Notes under the pieces: generated by a model
The model's input: the letters and a program-made list of their open reading frames with translations, nothing else
What the model was told of the DNA's origin: nothing
Database searches by the model: none
In this document: positions 8,186 through 17,401 of the stretch, in pieces
Numbering within the stretch: position 1 is the first letter of the stretch
Layout: each line of letters begins with the position of its first letter
Assembly: GCF_000368265.1 (NCBI RefSeq)
Contig: NZ_KB851219.1
Coordinates: forward strand, 1,655,403 to 1,719,402
DNA: 64,000 bases
DNA from: Acinetobacter brisouisimilis
GTDB lineage: Bacteria; Pseudomonadota; Gammaproteobacteria; Pseudomonadales; Moraxellaceae
Reading direction: 5' to 3'
Translations under genes and position numbers: made by a program

Positions 8186-9270
8186 ATGTTATCTAGATCT
8201 ATCGCCCTCCTACCCATCATCGTAAGTACTCTTACTGCGTGTACCGTAGGTCCTAATTATAAACGCCCTAATACCTCTACCCGAGCAATACCTTGACACA
8301 CCCTTAAACTCATCAAATGACAATAACAAAGCTGATATTGCCGTATGGTGGCAAAGTTTTAACGATCCTCAACTTACTCGATATGTCACATTAGCATTAA
8401 AACAAAATCTTGATCTGGCCCAAGCATATACTCGAGTGACTCAAGCTCAAGCAGGATTATCAGCAGCTAATGCCTCTTTACAACCAATAGGTACTGTTGG
8501 CGCACAAGCAACTAAAGTTTACCAATCTGTTGAAACACCTTTGGGGCAAGTTTTAAATTCAATGCCAGATTTTGACCGACATGGTAGTTCTTATGATGCA
8601 AATTTAAGTGCAACTTGGGAGTTAGATATTTTTGGAGGCCTTCGCAGAGATCGTGAAGCTGCTCTTGCAAATTATCAGGCTTCGAATGCAGGAGCCTCAG
8701 CAGTCCGTTTAATGGTCGCAGCTCAAACTGCCAATATCTATATTAATATTCGCGGCTTACAATCTCGATTAGACATTGCCCATCAACAATTACAAACCCA
8801 ACAACAACTTCTTTCAACCATTAATCTTTTATACAGCAAAGGATTAGCTTCCGAATTTCAGGTCAAGCAAGCTAAAGCGAATGTTGCTCAAGTTCAAGCT
8901 GTTATTCCAGTTCTTGGAATAAATTTAGACATTGCCATGAATGCTCTCGATGTCATGCTTGGAACCGTATCTGGAACTCACCGAGCAGAACTAGCAGAAG
9001 TAAAACCAATTCCGGTTATTCCTCAGATTGTCCAAACGACAAGAGCAGTTAATGGCTCTCCAAGATGGAGAAAATGCATTAAAGCATGCACAGAAAATCG
9101 CTCTAATTGCCTATCAAAAAGGGATTAACAGTCAAATAGAAGTATTACAAGCAGATTCAAGTGCTTTGCAATTTTCAGATAGAAAACTTCAAGCACAAAC
9201 TGATTCAGCCCTTGCTACTGTAGCAGTTTACAAATCATTAGGTGGCGGCTGGCAACCTCAAAAATTTTAA
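8186..9270 (+). pseudogene. RND outer-membrane channel lipoprotein (NodT/OprM family), broken
   Basis: The gene starts at ATG 8186 with a lipoprotein signal (lipobox LTAC) and CTVGPNYKRP, the family's hallmark start. After about 34 codons the frame ends at TGA near 8295. Reading resumes one frame over as EQYLDTPLN, consistent with one extra C in the CCC near 8279. The family sequence then runs well to about 9035 (WELDIFGGLRRDREAA, GLASEFQVKQAKANVAQ). There about 110-130 codons, including the expected RRPD segment, are missing and the frame shifts again before ALQDGENALKHAQ and the family end YKSLGGGW. At least two lesions: not functional. Confidence 0.85.
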
Positions 9271-9321
9271 GACAACTCGATTGCGATCATGAGCAAGTAA
9301 TTCATAAAGCGAGAATCTGTT

Positions 9322-9492
9322 ATGCGAGAACAATCAGTACATCAGTCGTTAAGTACACACGATTTAAATCATGCGATCTTAAATGGCCCAATAACCCAAG
9401 TAATGCTAAAACTGGCATTACCGACCATAGCTGTTCTACTCGTACAAACATTAATTGGATTACTAGAGACATATTCTGTAAGTTCTCTCTGA
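9322..9492 (+). pseudogene. MATE efflux transporter, N-terminal fragment
   Basis: The 56 residues from ATG 9322 contain ITQVMLKLALPTIAVLLVQT then LIGLLETYSV, the characteristic start of MATE-family drug/Na+ antiporters (normally about 450 residues). The frame ends at TGA 9490 just after ETYSV. No further MATE sequence follows, so nearly 90% of the gene is deleted. It lies 50 bases after the broken channel gene. Confidence 0.65.
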
Positions 9493-9605
9493 TGTGTCTG
9501 GCTGCTGGCATTGCTGAATACGTTGATGCTTAAATTCAGTCTTAAAGGTTCAGCGGGGCTTTTTTAGCATTGGTGTACTGCCTATAACTATCTTTAAATC
9601 CATAA

Positions 9606-9845
9606 ACAGGCATCCACTTAAATTTTAGTAGACACTATCGAGGTATTAATGAGTCAGAAAAAGTAGGGTTCAGCAGACGCTTACCGTTTAGGCAAAAAGC
9701 ATCTTGGATGATAAATTTAGCCGATCTTGCAATATATATTGACTAGCAAACTGCACTTGCCCAACATGGGATTAAAAATAGAATCCCCTCAAGAATTTCT
9801 ATCGCTAAAATTGGCGAGTTAACTGTCCGTTTTTATGGGGGCTAA
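9606..9845 (+). pseudogene. decayed reading frame of unrecognised family
   Basis: The frame is open from 9606 to the TAA at 9843, with a single in-frame TAG at 9744. It reads as protein-like sequence: NFSRHYRGINESEKVGF, then WMINLADLAIYID, then after the stop AQHGIKNRIPS and KIGELTVRFYGG at the end. Neither start codon nor upstream part is visible. It lies between a deleted MATE gene and an intact amidohydrolase gene, consistent with debris of a lost element. I do not recognise the family. Confidence 0.35.
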
Positions 9846-9989
9846 TACAGGTTATCTGCCCCTATATTTTTTCGACATTCATATCTTTTAAGTATTTTAA
9901 AGCAACCTATAAGGTTATTTTATCTGGCAATTTACCTGACATAATAGAATTTCGCATCAAGGAAGGTCAGAAGTACCAAAGGGAAAAAA

Positions 9990-11345
9990 ATGCTTTTAAA
10001 ATCAAAATTAATTTGTTTCATGACACCACTGCTTTTACTCAGTTCAAATACATTTGCTGACTGGGTGAAAGATGCATCTTTAAAGAATGAAGCCAAAACC
10101 ATTCAATTAAGACACCAAATTCATGCGCATCCAGAATTGGGAAATATGGAATTTCAAACCTCTGCGCTTGTACAAAAAGAACTCAAATCTTATGGAATTG
10201 AAGTTAAAACAGGCTTTGCCAAAACGGGAGTCATTGGAATTTTAAAAGGTGCTCAAGCAGGGCCTGTGATGGCATTGAGAGCAGATATGGATGCGTTACC
10301 AATTGAAGAAAAAACAGGGTTGCCATTTGCCAGCAAACAAAAGGGAATCTATCAAGGAAAAGAAGTATCCGTCATGCATGCATGTGGCCATGATGCACAC
10401 ACTGCAATGCTCCTCGGCGCAGCCAAAATATTAGCGAAGAATAAAGATAAAATTAAAGGAACCGTTGTTTTTGTTTTTCAACCTGCTGAGGAAGGCGGTG
10501 CAGATATTGATAATTTTAGCCAAGGAGATCAAATTGGTTCCAGAAAAATGATCTCAGATGGAGCACTGTCCAATCCGAAACCAGAGGTTATTTTTGGAAT
10601 GCATGTGATATCAGGTCTGCAAAGTGGACATATTTATTACAAAGATGGCGCTATCTTGAATAGTGCAGATAATTTAAGTATTCAAGTTACAGGAAAACAG
10701 GCGCATGGTTCTATGCCTTGGCTCAGTAATGACCCGATTGTAAGCTCCGCTCAAATTATCAATAACTTACAGACGATGATCAGTCGCCGTACAAATTTAA
10801 CCGAAGGAATGGGTGTCATTAGTATCGGTAGTATCCAGTCTGGAAATGCTGGAAATATTATTCCTGAAAAAGTTGATATGTTGGGAACAATTCGCTCTAA
10901 CAATGAAAATATTAGACAAAATATTATTCAACAACTCCCTGAGATGATCAAATACACTGCTCTAGCCAATCATGTCAACGCAGATGTCAAAATATCAGCT
11001 TATGCGCCTGTGACTACCAATAATAAGGCTCTGACAGAGTTAATGATCCCGACATTTAAAGAAGTTGTTGGAGCTGAAAAAACACATTATTTAAAAAATA
11101 ATGCAAGTGCCAGTGAAGACTTTGCTTATTATGGTCAATTGATGCCCTCTTTATTTGTATTTATTGGGGCAACTCCAACAAACCAAGATATGAGTAAAGC
11201 TGCACCTAATCATAGCCCGAATTTTATTGTTGATGACGCCACACTAAAAACAGGCGTTGAATTACATGTGCGATTTATACTCGATTATCCTGATAGACGT
11301 GCAAATCAGTTAAAAACTAATACCCAAAACAATTCGCTTTTATGA
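9990..11345 (+). CDS. secreted M20 family metallo-amidohydrolase
   Basis: This 451-residue peptidase M20D-type enzyme hydrolyses amide bonds of N-acyl amino acids or related compounds. A signal peptide (hydrophobic core about residues 6-20, cleavage near NTFA) indicates export to the periplasm. The metal-site motifs are present: HPELG, ADMDALP, HACGHDAH (about residues 131-138), PAEEGG, GMHV, and the late ASEDFAYY plus NHSPNF. AGGG stands 8 bases before ATG 9990. It is a single gene with decayed DNA upstream. The substrate cannot be told; hippurate- or IAA-amino-acid-type amidase are family options. Confidence 0.9.
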   Translation: MLLKSKLICFMTPLLLLSSNTFADWVKDASLKNEAKTIQLRHQIHAHPELGNMEFQTSALVQKELKSYGIEVKTGFAKTGVIGILKGAQAGPVMALRADMDALPIEEKTGLPFASKQKGIYQGKEVSVMHACGHDAHTAMLLGAAKILAKNKDKIKGTVVFVFQPAEEGGADIDNFSQGDQIGSRKMISDGALSNPKPEVIFGMHVISGLQSGHIYYKDGAILNSADNLSIQVTGKQAHGSMPWLSNDPIVSSAQIINNLQTMISRRTNLTEGMGVISIGSIQSGNAGNIIPEKVDMLGTIRSNNENIRQNIIQQLPEMIKYTALANHVNADVKISAYAPVTTNNKALTELMIPTFKEVVGAEKTHYLKNNASASEDFAYYGQLMPSLFVFIGATPTNQDMSKAAPNHSPNFIVDDATLKTGVELHVRFILDYPDRRANQLKTNTQNNSLL

Positions 11346-11589
11346 AAACTATCTCTCTAGCGGTGAATAATCTTCATTAAATCAAGGTCAGTCACCATTT
11401 TCTGTTCTATATCAACAACTAGAGTTTGAGAATGGTGGCAGTCCCAAAAGATGGCTATGTGTATCTAAAATTTTAGGGTTATTCGCATTATGAAGTTTTT
11501 TCAAACTTCACAATGTAAATGTTTGGGCTTCTAGTGGCATTTTGATAGATTCATCTACATTCAGCTTTTGATTTGCACCACCAATTCAC

Positions 11590-12453
11590 TTATACCCATT
11601 CTTGCCAGTTTTGCATCGCTTGCCAAACCTTAATCGCATCAGCTGTTGCCTTGACATCATGTACACGCACCATGCAAGCACCTTGCTGAATCGAAAGCAG
11701 ATGCCCTGCTACACTTCCTACAGCTCGAGCTTTTGCATCAGTTTTCTCAACTACAGCACCAATAAACCGTTTTCGGGATAATGCAGATAAAATTGGATAA
11801 CCCAGTTCATGCAATTGCCATAACTCATTTAACAAATGTAAATTATGTGCTGTATTTTTAGCAAAACCAAAACCAGGATCAATCATAATATTTTCAGGTG
11901 CAACACCGACCTGAATTGCTAAATCAATCTTTTGTTTTAGCTCAGCAATCACTTCTGCTGTCACATCTCGATAATCTGCCAACTGATTCATGGTGGTTGG
12001 CTCACCCCGCATATGCATTAAAATTACAGGGATATTCAGCTCTGCTGCCATTTCTAGTGCATTCGGGCGAGTAAGTGCACGTACATCATTCCAGATATGT
12101 GCACCAGCTTCTACAGCTTGTCGCATGACCTCTGGTTGACTGGTATCAATCGATAAAATCACATCTTCTTTTGCCAAAACTTCAACAACAGGAATCACGC
12201 GTGCCAACTCTTCCTCTACACTAACAACTGCTGCCCCTGGGCGCGTAGACTCACCACCAATATCAATCACTGTTGCACCATCAGCGATCATTTGTAGCGC
12301 ATGTTCAATTGCCTGTTGCTTTGAATTATGTAACCCACCATCGCTAAATGAATCGGGCGTAACATTTAAAATGCCCATAACATGTGGCTGAGATAAATCT
12401 AAAAGTTTTATGCCACATCTCAACTGGCGCTGAGACAAAGGTACATAGTGCAT
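11590..12453 (-). CDS. folP: dihydropteroate synthase
   Basis: FolP joins 6-hydroxymethyl-dihydropterin diphosphate to p-aminobenzoate in folate synthesis and is the sulfonamide target. The 287 residues show the TIM-barrel signatures GILNVTPDSFSDGG (about 27-40) and DIGGESTRPGA, then the pterin-site DPGFGF, the loop LSRKRFIG and the terminal RVHDV. It lies downstream of ftsH on the same strand. The gene is complete and looks like the chromosomal wild type rather than an acquired sul gene. Confidence 0.96.
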   Translation of the reverse strand: MHYVPLSQRQLRCGIKLLDLSQPHVMGILNVTPDSFSDGGLHNSKQQAIEHALQMIADGATVIDIGGESTRPGAAVVSVEEELARVIPVVEVLAKEDVILSIDTSQPEVMRQAVEAGAHIWNDVRALTRPNALEMAAELNIPVILMHMRGEPTTMNQLADYRDVTAEVIAELKQKIDLAIQVGVAPENIMIDPGFGFAKNTAHNLHLLNELWQLHELGYPILSALSRKRFIGAVVEKTDAKARAVGSVAGHLLSIQQGACMVRVHDVKATADAIKVWQAMQNWQEWV

Positions 12454-12491
12454 AGTTCAAACTCAAAATTAATTCGTGCTAAGTTTAAAAT

Positions 12492-12520
12492 AAAAAAGAG
12501 CCACCGAAGTGACTCTTTTT
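12492..12520 (-). terminator. rho-independent terminator after ftsH
   Basis: Read on the minus strand, AAGAGTCAC-TTCG-GTGGCTCTT is a stem with one T-G pair and a stable UUCG tetraloop, followed by a run of T. It lies 6 bases after the ftsH stop and separates it from folP. Confidence 0.85.
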
Positions 12521-12525
12521 AATCA

Positions 12526-14421
12526 TTAACTCAACACAGGTAATGGAGGTGGAGTTGATGGACCATCTTTTGGTGGTTCAAGATCTGATACAGGATTCTC
12601 TGCAACATATACTTTTGGTGGTCGTGGTTCACGACCTTCCATAATATCAAGCACCTGATCACGATCAATGGTTTCCCATTCCATCAATGCTTTCACCATG
12701 GTATGGGCTTTATCTTTATTATTCTCAAGAATATCCCAAGCCACTTTATATTGTTCATCTAAAATACGACGAACTTCTGCATCGACCTGTTGCTGTGTTG
12801 CTTCCGAAATTGTACGGCTACCAATATTACCAAAGAAAGACTGCTGGCTATCATCTTCATAGACCATAACACCCATCTTGTCAGACATACCATACTTGGT
12901 CACCATTGAACGGGCAATTTTTGTTGCACGTTCAAAGTCATTTGATGCACCAGTAGACTGTTGATGAATAAAGATTTCCTCAGCAATACGACCGCCAAAC
13001 AAGATTGAAATCTCATTGAGCATTTTGTCTTTATAATTGCTAATTTGGTCTTGTTCAGGTAACTGCCAAGTAACACCTAATGCCCAACCACGCGGCATAA
13101 TGGTTACTTTATGCACAGGATCTGTACCAGGTAGAACTTCCGCCACAATCGCATGTCCAGATTCATGATAAGCCGTTGCACGACGTTCTTCATCACGAAT
13201 AATCATCGATTTACGCTCAGGCCCCATATAAATCTTGTCTTTAGCATCTTCAAAATCATGCATGTCGACCGTATTTTTATTGCGGCGCGCAGCAAATAAT
13301 GCAGCTTCATTCACAAGATTTGCCAGTTGAGCACCTGAGAAGCCAGGAGTACCACGTGCCAAGATTTTTACATCTACACCTGTAACCGATGGTAACTTTC
13401 TTAAATGCACATGCAGAATCTGCTCACGACCTTTAATATCAGGCAGGCCAACCATTACTTGGCGGTCAAAACGTCCTGGACGAAGTAAAGCTTTATCTAG
13501 AACGTCTGCACGGTTCGTTGCAGCAATGACAATAATGCCTTCATTGCCTTCAAAACCATCCATTTCAACCAGCATCTGGTTCAAGGTTTGCTCACGCTCA
13601 TCATGACCACCACCTGTACCTGAACCACGATGACGACCGACTGCATCAATTTCATCAATAAAGATGATACATGGAGCATGTCGTTTTGCCTGTTCAAACA
13701 TATCACGTACACGTGATGCGCCTACACCCACAAACATTTCAACAAAATCTGAACCTGAGATGCTAAAGAATGGTACTTTCGCTTCACCAGCAATCGCCTT
13801 GGCAAGTAAAGTTTTACCTGTACCTGGCGGGCCTACCATCAATACACCTTTTGGAATAGATGCACCTAAACGTTTGAATTTTGCAGGGTCTTTAAGAAAG
13901 TCAACAATCTCAACAACTTCCTGCTTCGCTTCATCACATCCAGCAACATCAGCAAAAGTCACTTTGATTTGATCTTCGGCAAGCATTTTTGCTTTTGATT
14001 TACCAAAACTCATTGGACCATTTTTGCCGCCTGCACCACCACCCATGTTACGCATAAAGAACATGAATAACAAAATAATCAAAAGCACAGGGAAACTTGC
14101 GATGAGTAGTTGCATCAAAACACCTTGACGCTGTGGTGCAGTACCTTCAACCACAACATTGTTTTTGATCAAACTTGGCATAAGTTCAGGGTCTTGAACC
14201 GCAGGGCGAATACTTTCAAAATCTGAACCATTCTTTTTTTCGCCAGTGATTTTTTCGCCATCTATAGTGACTTGTTTAATTTGGCCTGCGTTTACCGCAG
14301 CAACAAACTCAGAATAGTTCATTTCTGACGGTTTCTTGTGATCACTGATATTGCTGAAAATTAATATCAGTGCTCCAAGTATCACTAGCCACAACACGGC
14401 GTTTTTGAAGAGATCGCTCAA
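12526..14421 (-). CDS. ftsH: ATP-dependent zinc metalloprotease FtsH
   Basis: FtsH is a membrane-anchored hexameric AAA+ protease that degrades unstable and misassembled proteins such as LpxC and sigma-32. The 631 residues comprise two N-terminal transmembrane helices (about 7-24 and 104-123) around a short periplasmic domain. Walker A GPPGTGKT is at 197-204, Walker B IIFIDEID at 252-259, the second region of homology [20 protein letters not shown] at about 301-320, and the zinc site HESGH at 419-423. The proline-rich tail is typical. It sits between rlmE and folP, as in many gammaproteobacteria, and ends at a strong terminator. Confidence 0.98.
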   Translation of the reverse strand: MSDLFKNAVLWLVILGALILIFSNISDHKKPSEMNYSEFVAAVNAGQIKQVTIDGEKITGEKKNGSDFESIRPAVQDPELMPSLIKNNVVVEGTAPQRQGVLMQLLIASFPVLLIILLFMFFMRNMGGGAGGKNGPMSFGKSKAKMLAEDQIKVTFADVAGCDEAKQEVVEIVDFLKDPAKFKRLGASIPKGVLMVGPPGTGKTLLAKAIAGEAKVPFFSISGSDFVEMFVGVGASRVRDMFEQAKRHAPCIIFIDEIDAVGRHRGSGTGGGHDEREQTLNQMLVEMDGFEGNEGIIVIAATNRADVLDKALLRPGRFDRQVMVGLPDIKGREQILHVHLRKLPSVTGVDVKILARGTPGFSGAQLANLVNEAALFAARRNKNTVDMHDFEDAKDKIYMGPERKSMIIRDEERRATAYHESGHAIVAEVLPGTDPVHKVTIMPRGWALGVTWQLPEQDQISNYKDKMLNEISILFGGRIAEEIFIHQQSTGASNDFERATKIARSMVTKYGMSDKMGVMVYEDDSQQSFFGNIGSRTISEATQQQVDAEVRRILDEQYKVAWDILENNKDKAHTMVKALMEWETIDRDQVLDIMEGREPRPPKVYVAENPVSDLEPPKDGPSTPPPLPVLS

Positions 14422-14563
14422 AGCTTTATTCCCATATCATCAATCTAATTTAATCATGCCCTATATAATTCAGGGTGATTTATTCTCAAATAAGCGAGTC
14501 ACACACTCAAGCTACCTTGAATTGTACAACATGCACAATTTTTATCGACTTGGCAAGTCAACT

Positions 14564-15214
14564 TTATTGCGATGTTTTTTTGCGTCCCTGCCCAATCAGA
14601 AAAACTTCTTTTGAACGTGCGCGGGATGCTTCTGGCTTCGCTGTTTTCAACACATCAAAGCTATCGACTACTTGTTTACGAAACTCGTCAAATCCCGTAC
14701 CTTGGAAAACTTTGACTACAAATTGCCCTTTTGATCCTAAAACCTTTTGAGCAAAATCGAGTGCAAGCTCACACAAATAAATCTGACGGGGTTGATCAAC
14801 AGCTCTATTACCTGATGTATTGGGGGCCATATCTGAAATTACAACGTCAACTTGACGTCCATTTAAAATATTTAACAATTTTTCGAAAACTTCCTCTTCC
14901 CGAAAGTCACCTTGCAAGAAAGTTACATCTGGGAGTGCATCCATTTCCAAAATATCAGAAGCAACCACCAAACCTTTATTACCAACGAGTTTGCCCGCAA
15001 TTTGCGACCAGCTACCAGGAGCAGCCCCCAAATCAACGACGGTCATACCTGGTTTGATGATTTTATATTTCTCTTGGATTTCAAGAAGCTTATAGGCGGC
15101 GCGTGCGCGATAACCCTCCTTTTGTGCTTTTTTCACAAAAGGATCGTCTAAATGCTCTCTCATCCACGCACGACTACTTTTAGATAACTTTTGGTTGGTA
15201 ATGCGTGTTGCCAT
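14564..15214 (-). CDS. rlmE: 23S rRNA (uridine-2552 2'-O) methyltransferase RlmE/FtsJ
   Basis: RlmE methylates U2552 of 23S rRNA late in 50S assembly. The Rossmann SAM motif VDLGAAPGSWSQ and the catalytic K-D-K-E set are visible in RAAYKLLEI, SDMAPNTSGN and FVVKVFQGTG. I prefer ATG 15214 (MATRITNQKLS, 216 residues), the usual N-terminus, over ATG 15220, which adds Met-Ile. It runs toward ftsH with 142 bases between. Confidence 0.95.
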   Translation of the reverse strand: MATRITNQKLSKSSRAWMREHLDDPFVKKAQKEGYRARAAYKLLEIQEKYKIIKPGMTVVDLGAAPGSWSQIAGKLVGNKGLVVASDILEMDALPDVTFLQGDFREEEVFEKLLNILNGRQVDVVISDMAPNTSGNRAVDQPRQIYLCELALDFAQKVLGSKGQFVVKVFQGTGFDEFRKQVVDSFDVLKTAKPEASRARSKEVFLIGQGRKKTSQ

Positions 15215-15547
15215 AATCATCTATATTTAAAAACATTAAGTATGCATTGTACGAAAAAAATGTTCTACTTGCAGTATGCATCTGCATCGAAACACATGAC
15301 TTTTTTTGATGCTGTTTATCGTTAATTTAAAAAATTTAAAACTTTTGCTGTTTTAAATTCGGTCTTAATAAAAAACACTTGTGCTCCTCGGTTGAGGACT
15401 AAGCGACTAAGCCCGCCAATTTAACATACTTTTTCAAGAAATTAATCATCAAAAAATATGTATTTATGTGATTAGACCCAAGTTTTTTATACGGTTCGGA
15501 TTACAATTTGCTATACTACTGCGCTTTTCAAAAACTAGGTTTATTTC
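15215..15547. promoter_or_regulatory. divergent promoter region rlmE | yhbY
   Basis: This 333-base AT-rich interval holds no gene. An extended -10 element, TGCTATACT (TATACT at 15512-15517), lies about 30 bases before the yhbY start. A small hairpin CCTC-GGTT-GAGG occurs near 15387. No convincing -35 box was found. Confidence 0.45.
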
Positions 15548-15871
15548 ATGGCAATACTATCAATTCAAGAACGAAAACGCTTACGTCAAATTGGTCACGC
15601 TTTAAATCCTGTGGTCATGATTGGTGGACAAGGTTTAACCGACAGCGTTATTGAAGAAACTGTTCGTGCATTAACTGATCATGAATTAATTAAGGTAAAA
15701 ATTGCTGGTGAAGACCGCGATGCACGTGCCGAAGTTACTGAAGCACTTGCTCAGGCAACACAAGCTGAAGTGATACAAAAAATTGGTAAAATTGTACTAC
15801 TTTACAAAAAAGCTGCGAAACAAAATCCAAAGCTGTCGAATCTCGTTCGTCACGCACATTTAGCTAACTAA
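15548..15871 (+). CDS. yhbY: YhbY-family ribosome-associated RNA-binding protein
   Basis: This 107-residue single CRS1/YhbY (KH-like) domain protein associates with pre-50S ribosomal subunits. The signature MIGGQGLTDSVI carries the GxxG-type loop, and the KVKIAGEDRDARAE strand is typical. Divergence from rlmE, a 50S methyltransferase, fits a shared ribosome-assembly role. It is complete, with start ATG 15548. Confidence 0.92.
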   Translation: MAILSIQERKRLRQIGHALNPVVMIGGQGLTDSVIEETVRALTDHELIKVKIAGEDRDARAEVTEALAQATQAEVIQKIGKIVLLYKKAAKQNPKLSNLVRHAHLAN

Positions 15872-15884
15872 ATCAGAGTTTGGT

Positions 15885-16421
15885 ATGGCCAGTTACGAGC
15901 TACAAGCTTTTCAACGTTTTCATGAGATTTCTTTGGTTGGTGCACTTGAGTATCAGGCACCTTACACTTTAAATCTTGGCTTTTGGCTACGTGACCCCTT
16001 ACAACTGATCAACTGGCCAAGCCTAGAAACAGCACATCCTCGACAAGATTTTCTTTGGGAGAAGACTTGTTTTGAGCTGTTTATTGGGGTTCAAAATGAA
16101 GATTATTATCGTGAAATAAACCTATCTCCATCCCAAGCTTGGCAATGTTATCAATTTGAAGAATATCGCTATCCAGAAGATATGCCGCCGCAAATGGCAC
16201 ACGATATTGAGCTTATCGGGTTACAGCGCACACATTATGGGCTGAGCGCCACACTTGATTTAACTCAGTTTATGCAAAAACATCAACTGAAATGGCATGA
16301 CTTATTTATTGGTTTAACTGCGATACTCGATACAAAACAAGGCATGCATTTTTACGCTATGCAGCACAGCAGTCCGCAGCCTGACTTTCACAATAAACAT
16401 GACTGGATTCATACTTTTTAA
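15885..16421 (+). CDS. DOMON-like domain protein of unknown function
   Basis: The 178 residues have no signal peptide or membrane helix. The pattern FWLRDPLQLINWP, then LWEKTCFELFIG and YREINLSPSQAWQCYQFEEY, resembles the DOMON-like family, a beta-sandwich of the kind found in heme- or sugar-binding domains. It is 13 bases from yhbY on the same strand and likely co-transcribed. The function is not established. Confidence 0.75.
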   Translation: MASYELQAFQRFHEISLVGALEYQAPYTLNLGFWLRDPLQLINWPSLETAHPRQDFLWEKTCFELFIGVQNEDYYREINLSPSQAWQCYQFEEYRYPEDMPPQMAHDIELIGLQRTHYGLSATLDLTQFMQKHQLKWHDLFIGLTAILDTKQGMHFYAMQHSSPQPDFHNKHDWIHTF

Positions 16422-16424
16422 ATA

Positions 16425-16452
16425 GAACAACGGGCATTTTTACCCGTTGTTC
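16425..16452. terminator. bidirectional terminator between convergent genes
   Basis: GAACAACGGG (16425-16434) pairs exactly with CCCGTTGTTC (16443-16452) across an 8-base loop. It lies between the DOMON-like gene and the convergent coiled-coil gene and can serve both. Confidence 0.8.
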
Positions 16453-16462
16453 CTTTCAGATT

Positions 16463-17080
16463 TTATTTCACGTCTTCTGTTGCTTTCTCTTTTTTTACAG
16501 GCTCTTCTTCAGTCGTTTTTTTCTCATCAACTTCTTTCACCTTATGCCATGCTTCTACTGCATTGTTTTTTGTACGTTGCAAAGTTTCAGTTACATGATC
16601 TTTGTGTTTTGTAGAAAGCTGTGAAACATCGTCTTTAACTTCTTTTGAAAGTTTAGAAAATTCTTCCACAATAGATGCAAATTCAATTTTTATCACTTCT
16701 TTTAGTTCGATAAGATCGTCTTGTGACAAAGTGAATTTATCCCGAAAATCATTAAAACGAACAAGGAAGTCCTCTTTCAATTGTTTAACTTGCTCCTGAA
16801 ATGATGCTCCAGCCTCTTTAGCTTCTGCTTCAAGCTGGGCAGCCTGTTCAGCAGCCTTTTCTTTCACTGCCTCAAATTTTACTTCGACAGCTTCAGCCTT
16901 ACTCTCAACTTTGGCTTTAACATCTTCAACCTTACTCTCAACCTTGACTTTAACGTCTTCAACCTTATCCTCAACCTTGGCTTTAACCTCTTGAACTTTG
17001 CCTTCGACTTTGGTTTTGACATCTGTTACGGCTTGTTCCAGCTGTTCTGTTTTTTCTTGTAGCGGTGTTTTTGTCGCCAT
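16463..17080 (-). CDS. hendecad-repeat coiled-coil protein
   Basis: This 205-residue highly charged protein has no signal peptide or membrane helix. Residues 24-67 are four consecutive 11-residue units (KVEGKVQEVKA, KVEDKVEDVKV, KVESKVEDVKA, KVESKAEAVEV), followed by Ala/Glu-rich helix to about 100. Eleven-residue periodicity predicts a straight amphipathic helix, as in LEA, apolipoprotein and synuclein-like proteins. The rest is also predicted helical, with a Glu/Lys-rich tail. A role in membrane-surface binding, stress protection or nucleoid/cell organisation is possible, but none is shown. It is monocistronic and convergent with the DOMON-like gene. Confidence 0.8.
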   Translation of the reverse strand: MATKTPLQEKTEQLEQAVTDVKTKVEGKVQEVKAKVEDKVEDVKVKVESKVEDVKAKVESKAEAVEVKFEAVKEKAAEQAAQLEAEAKEAGASFQEQVKQLKEDFLVRFNDFRDKFTLSQDDLIELKEVIKIEFASIVEEFSKLSKEVKDDVSQLSTKHKDHVTETLQRTKNNAVEAWHKVKEVDEKKTTEEEPVKKEKATEDVK

Positions 17081-17296
17081 GAGTTAACTCCTTTTCACAA
17101 AGATATTTATTTGTTGATATTTTTCAATCTAACAAACTGTCGTTTTTTTCACCACAAAATTGTCTAACAATTCACGAATTCTCACATAATGACATTGCTT
17201 TTTTTGCCATACAATGTGATTGTTTAGCACAATGCTTGCGCCTGATTGATTATTTATAAATACGTGGACTTTATCTACTTAGATGCGTACAATATG

Positions 17297-17401
17297 TTTT
17301 TAAGTTACAAGCGAGCAGACCAAAGGAGGGCGTGTTTTTAGGCAGCCATCTTTTTTTATGTCTACTCGCTTTTTTACAGCTTAAAATTCAGGAGCTTTGG
17401 T
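17297..17401 (+). promoter_or_regulatory. carA leader with possible attenuator hairpin
   Basis: GCGAGCAGAC (17311-17320) can pair with GTCTACTCGC (17360-17369) and is followed at once by TTTTTT, giving a terminator-like structure 26 bases before the carA start. The loop of about 39 bases holds GGAGGGCG, a T-run and GGCAGCC. A terminator in front of a pyrimidine/arginine gene suggests attenuation. It could instead end an upstream small transcript. AGGAGC at 17390-17395 is the carA ribosome site. Confidence 0.55.

Noticed and set aside
11488..11516. Hairpin TGAAGTTTTTTCAAACTTCA downstream of the M20 amidohydrolase gene
   Set aside because: The stem is short and AT-rich, about 140 bases from the gene, with no T-run; not a convincing terminator.
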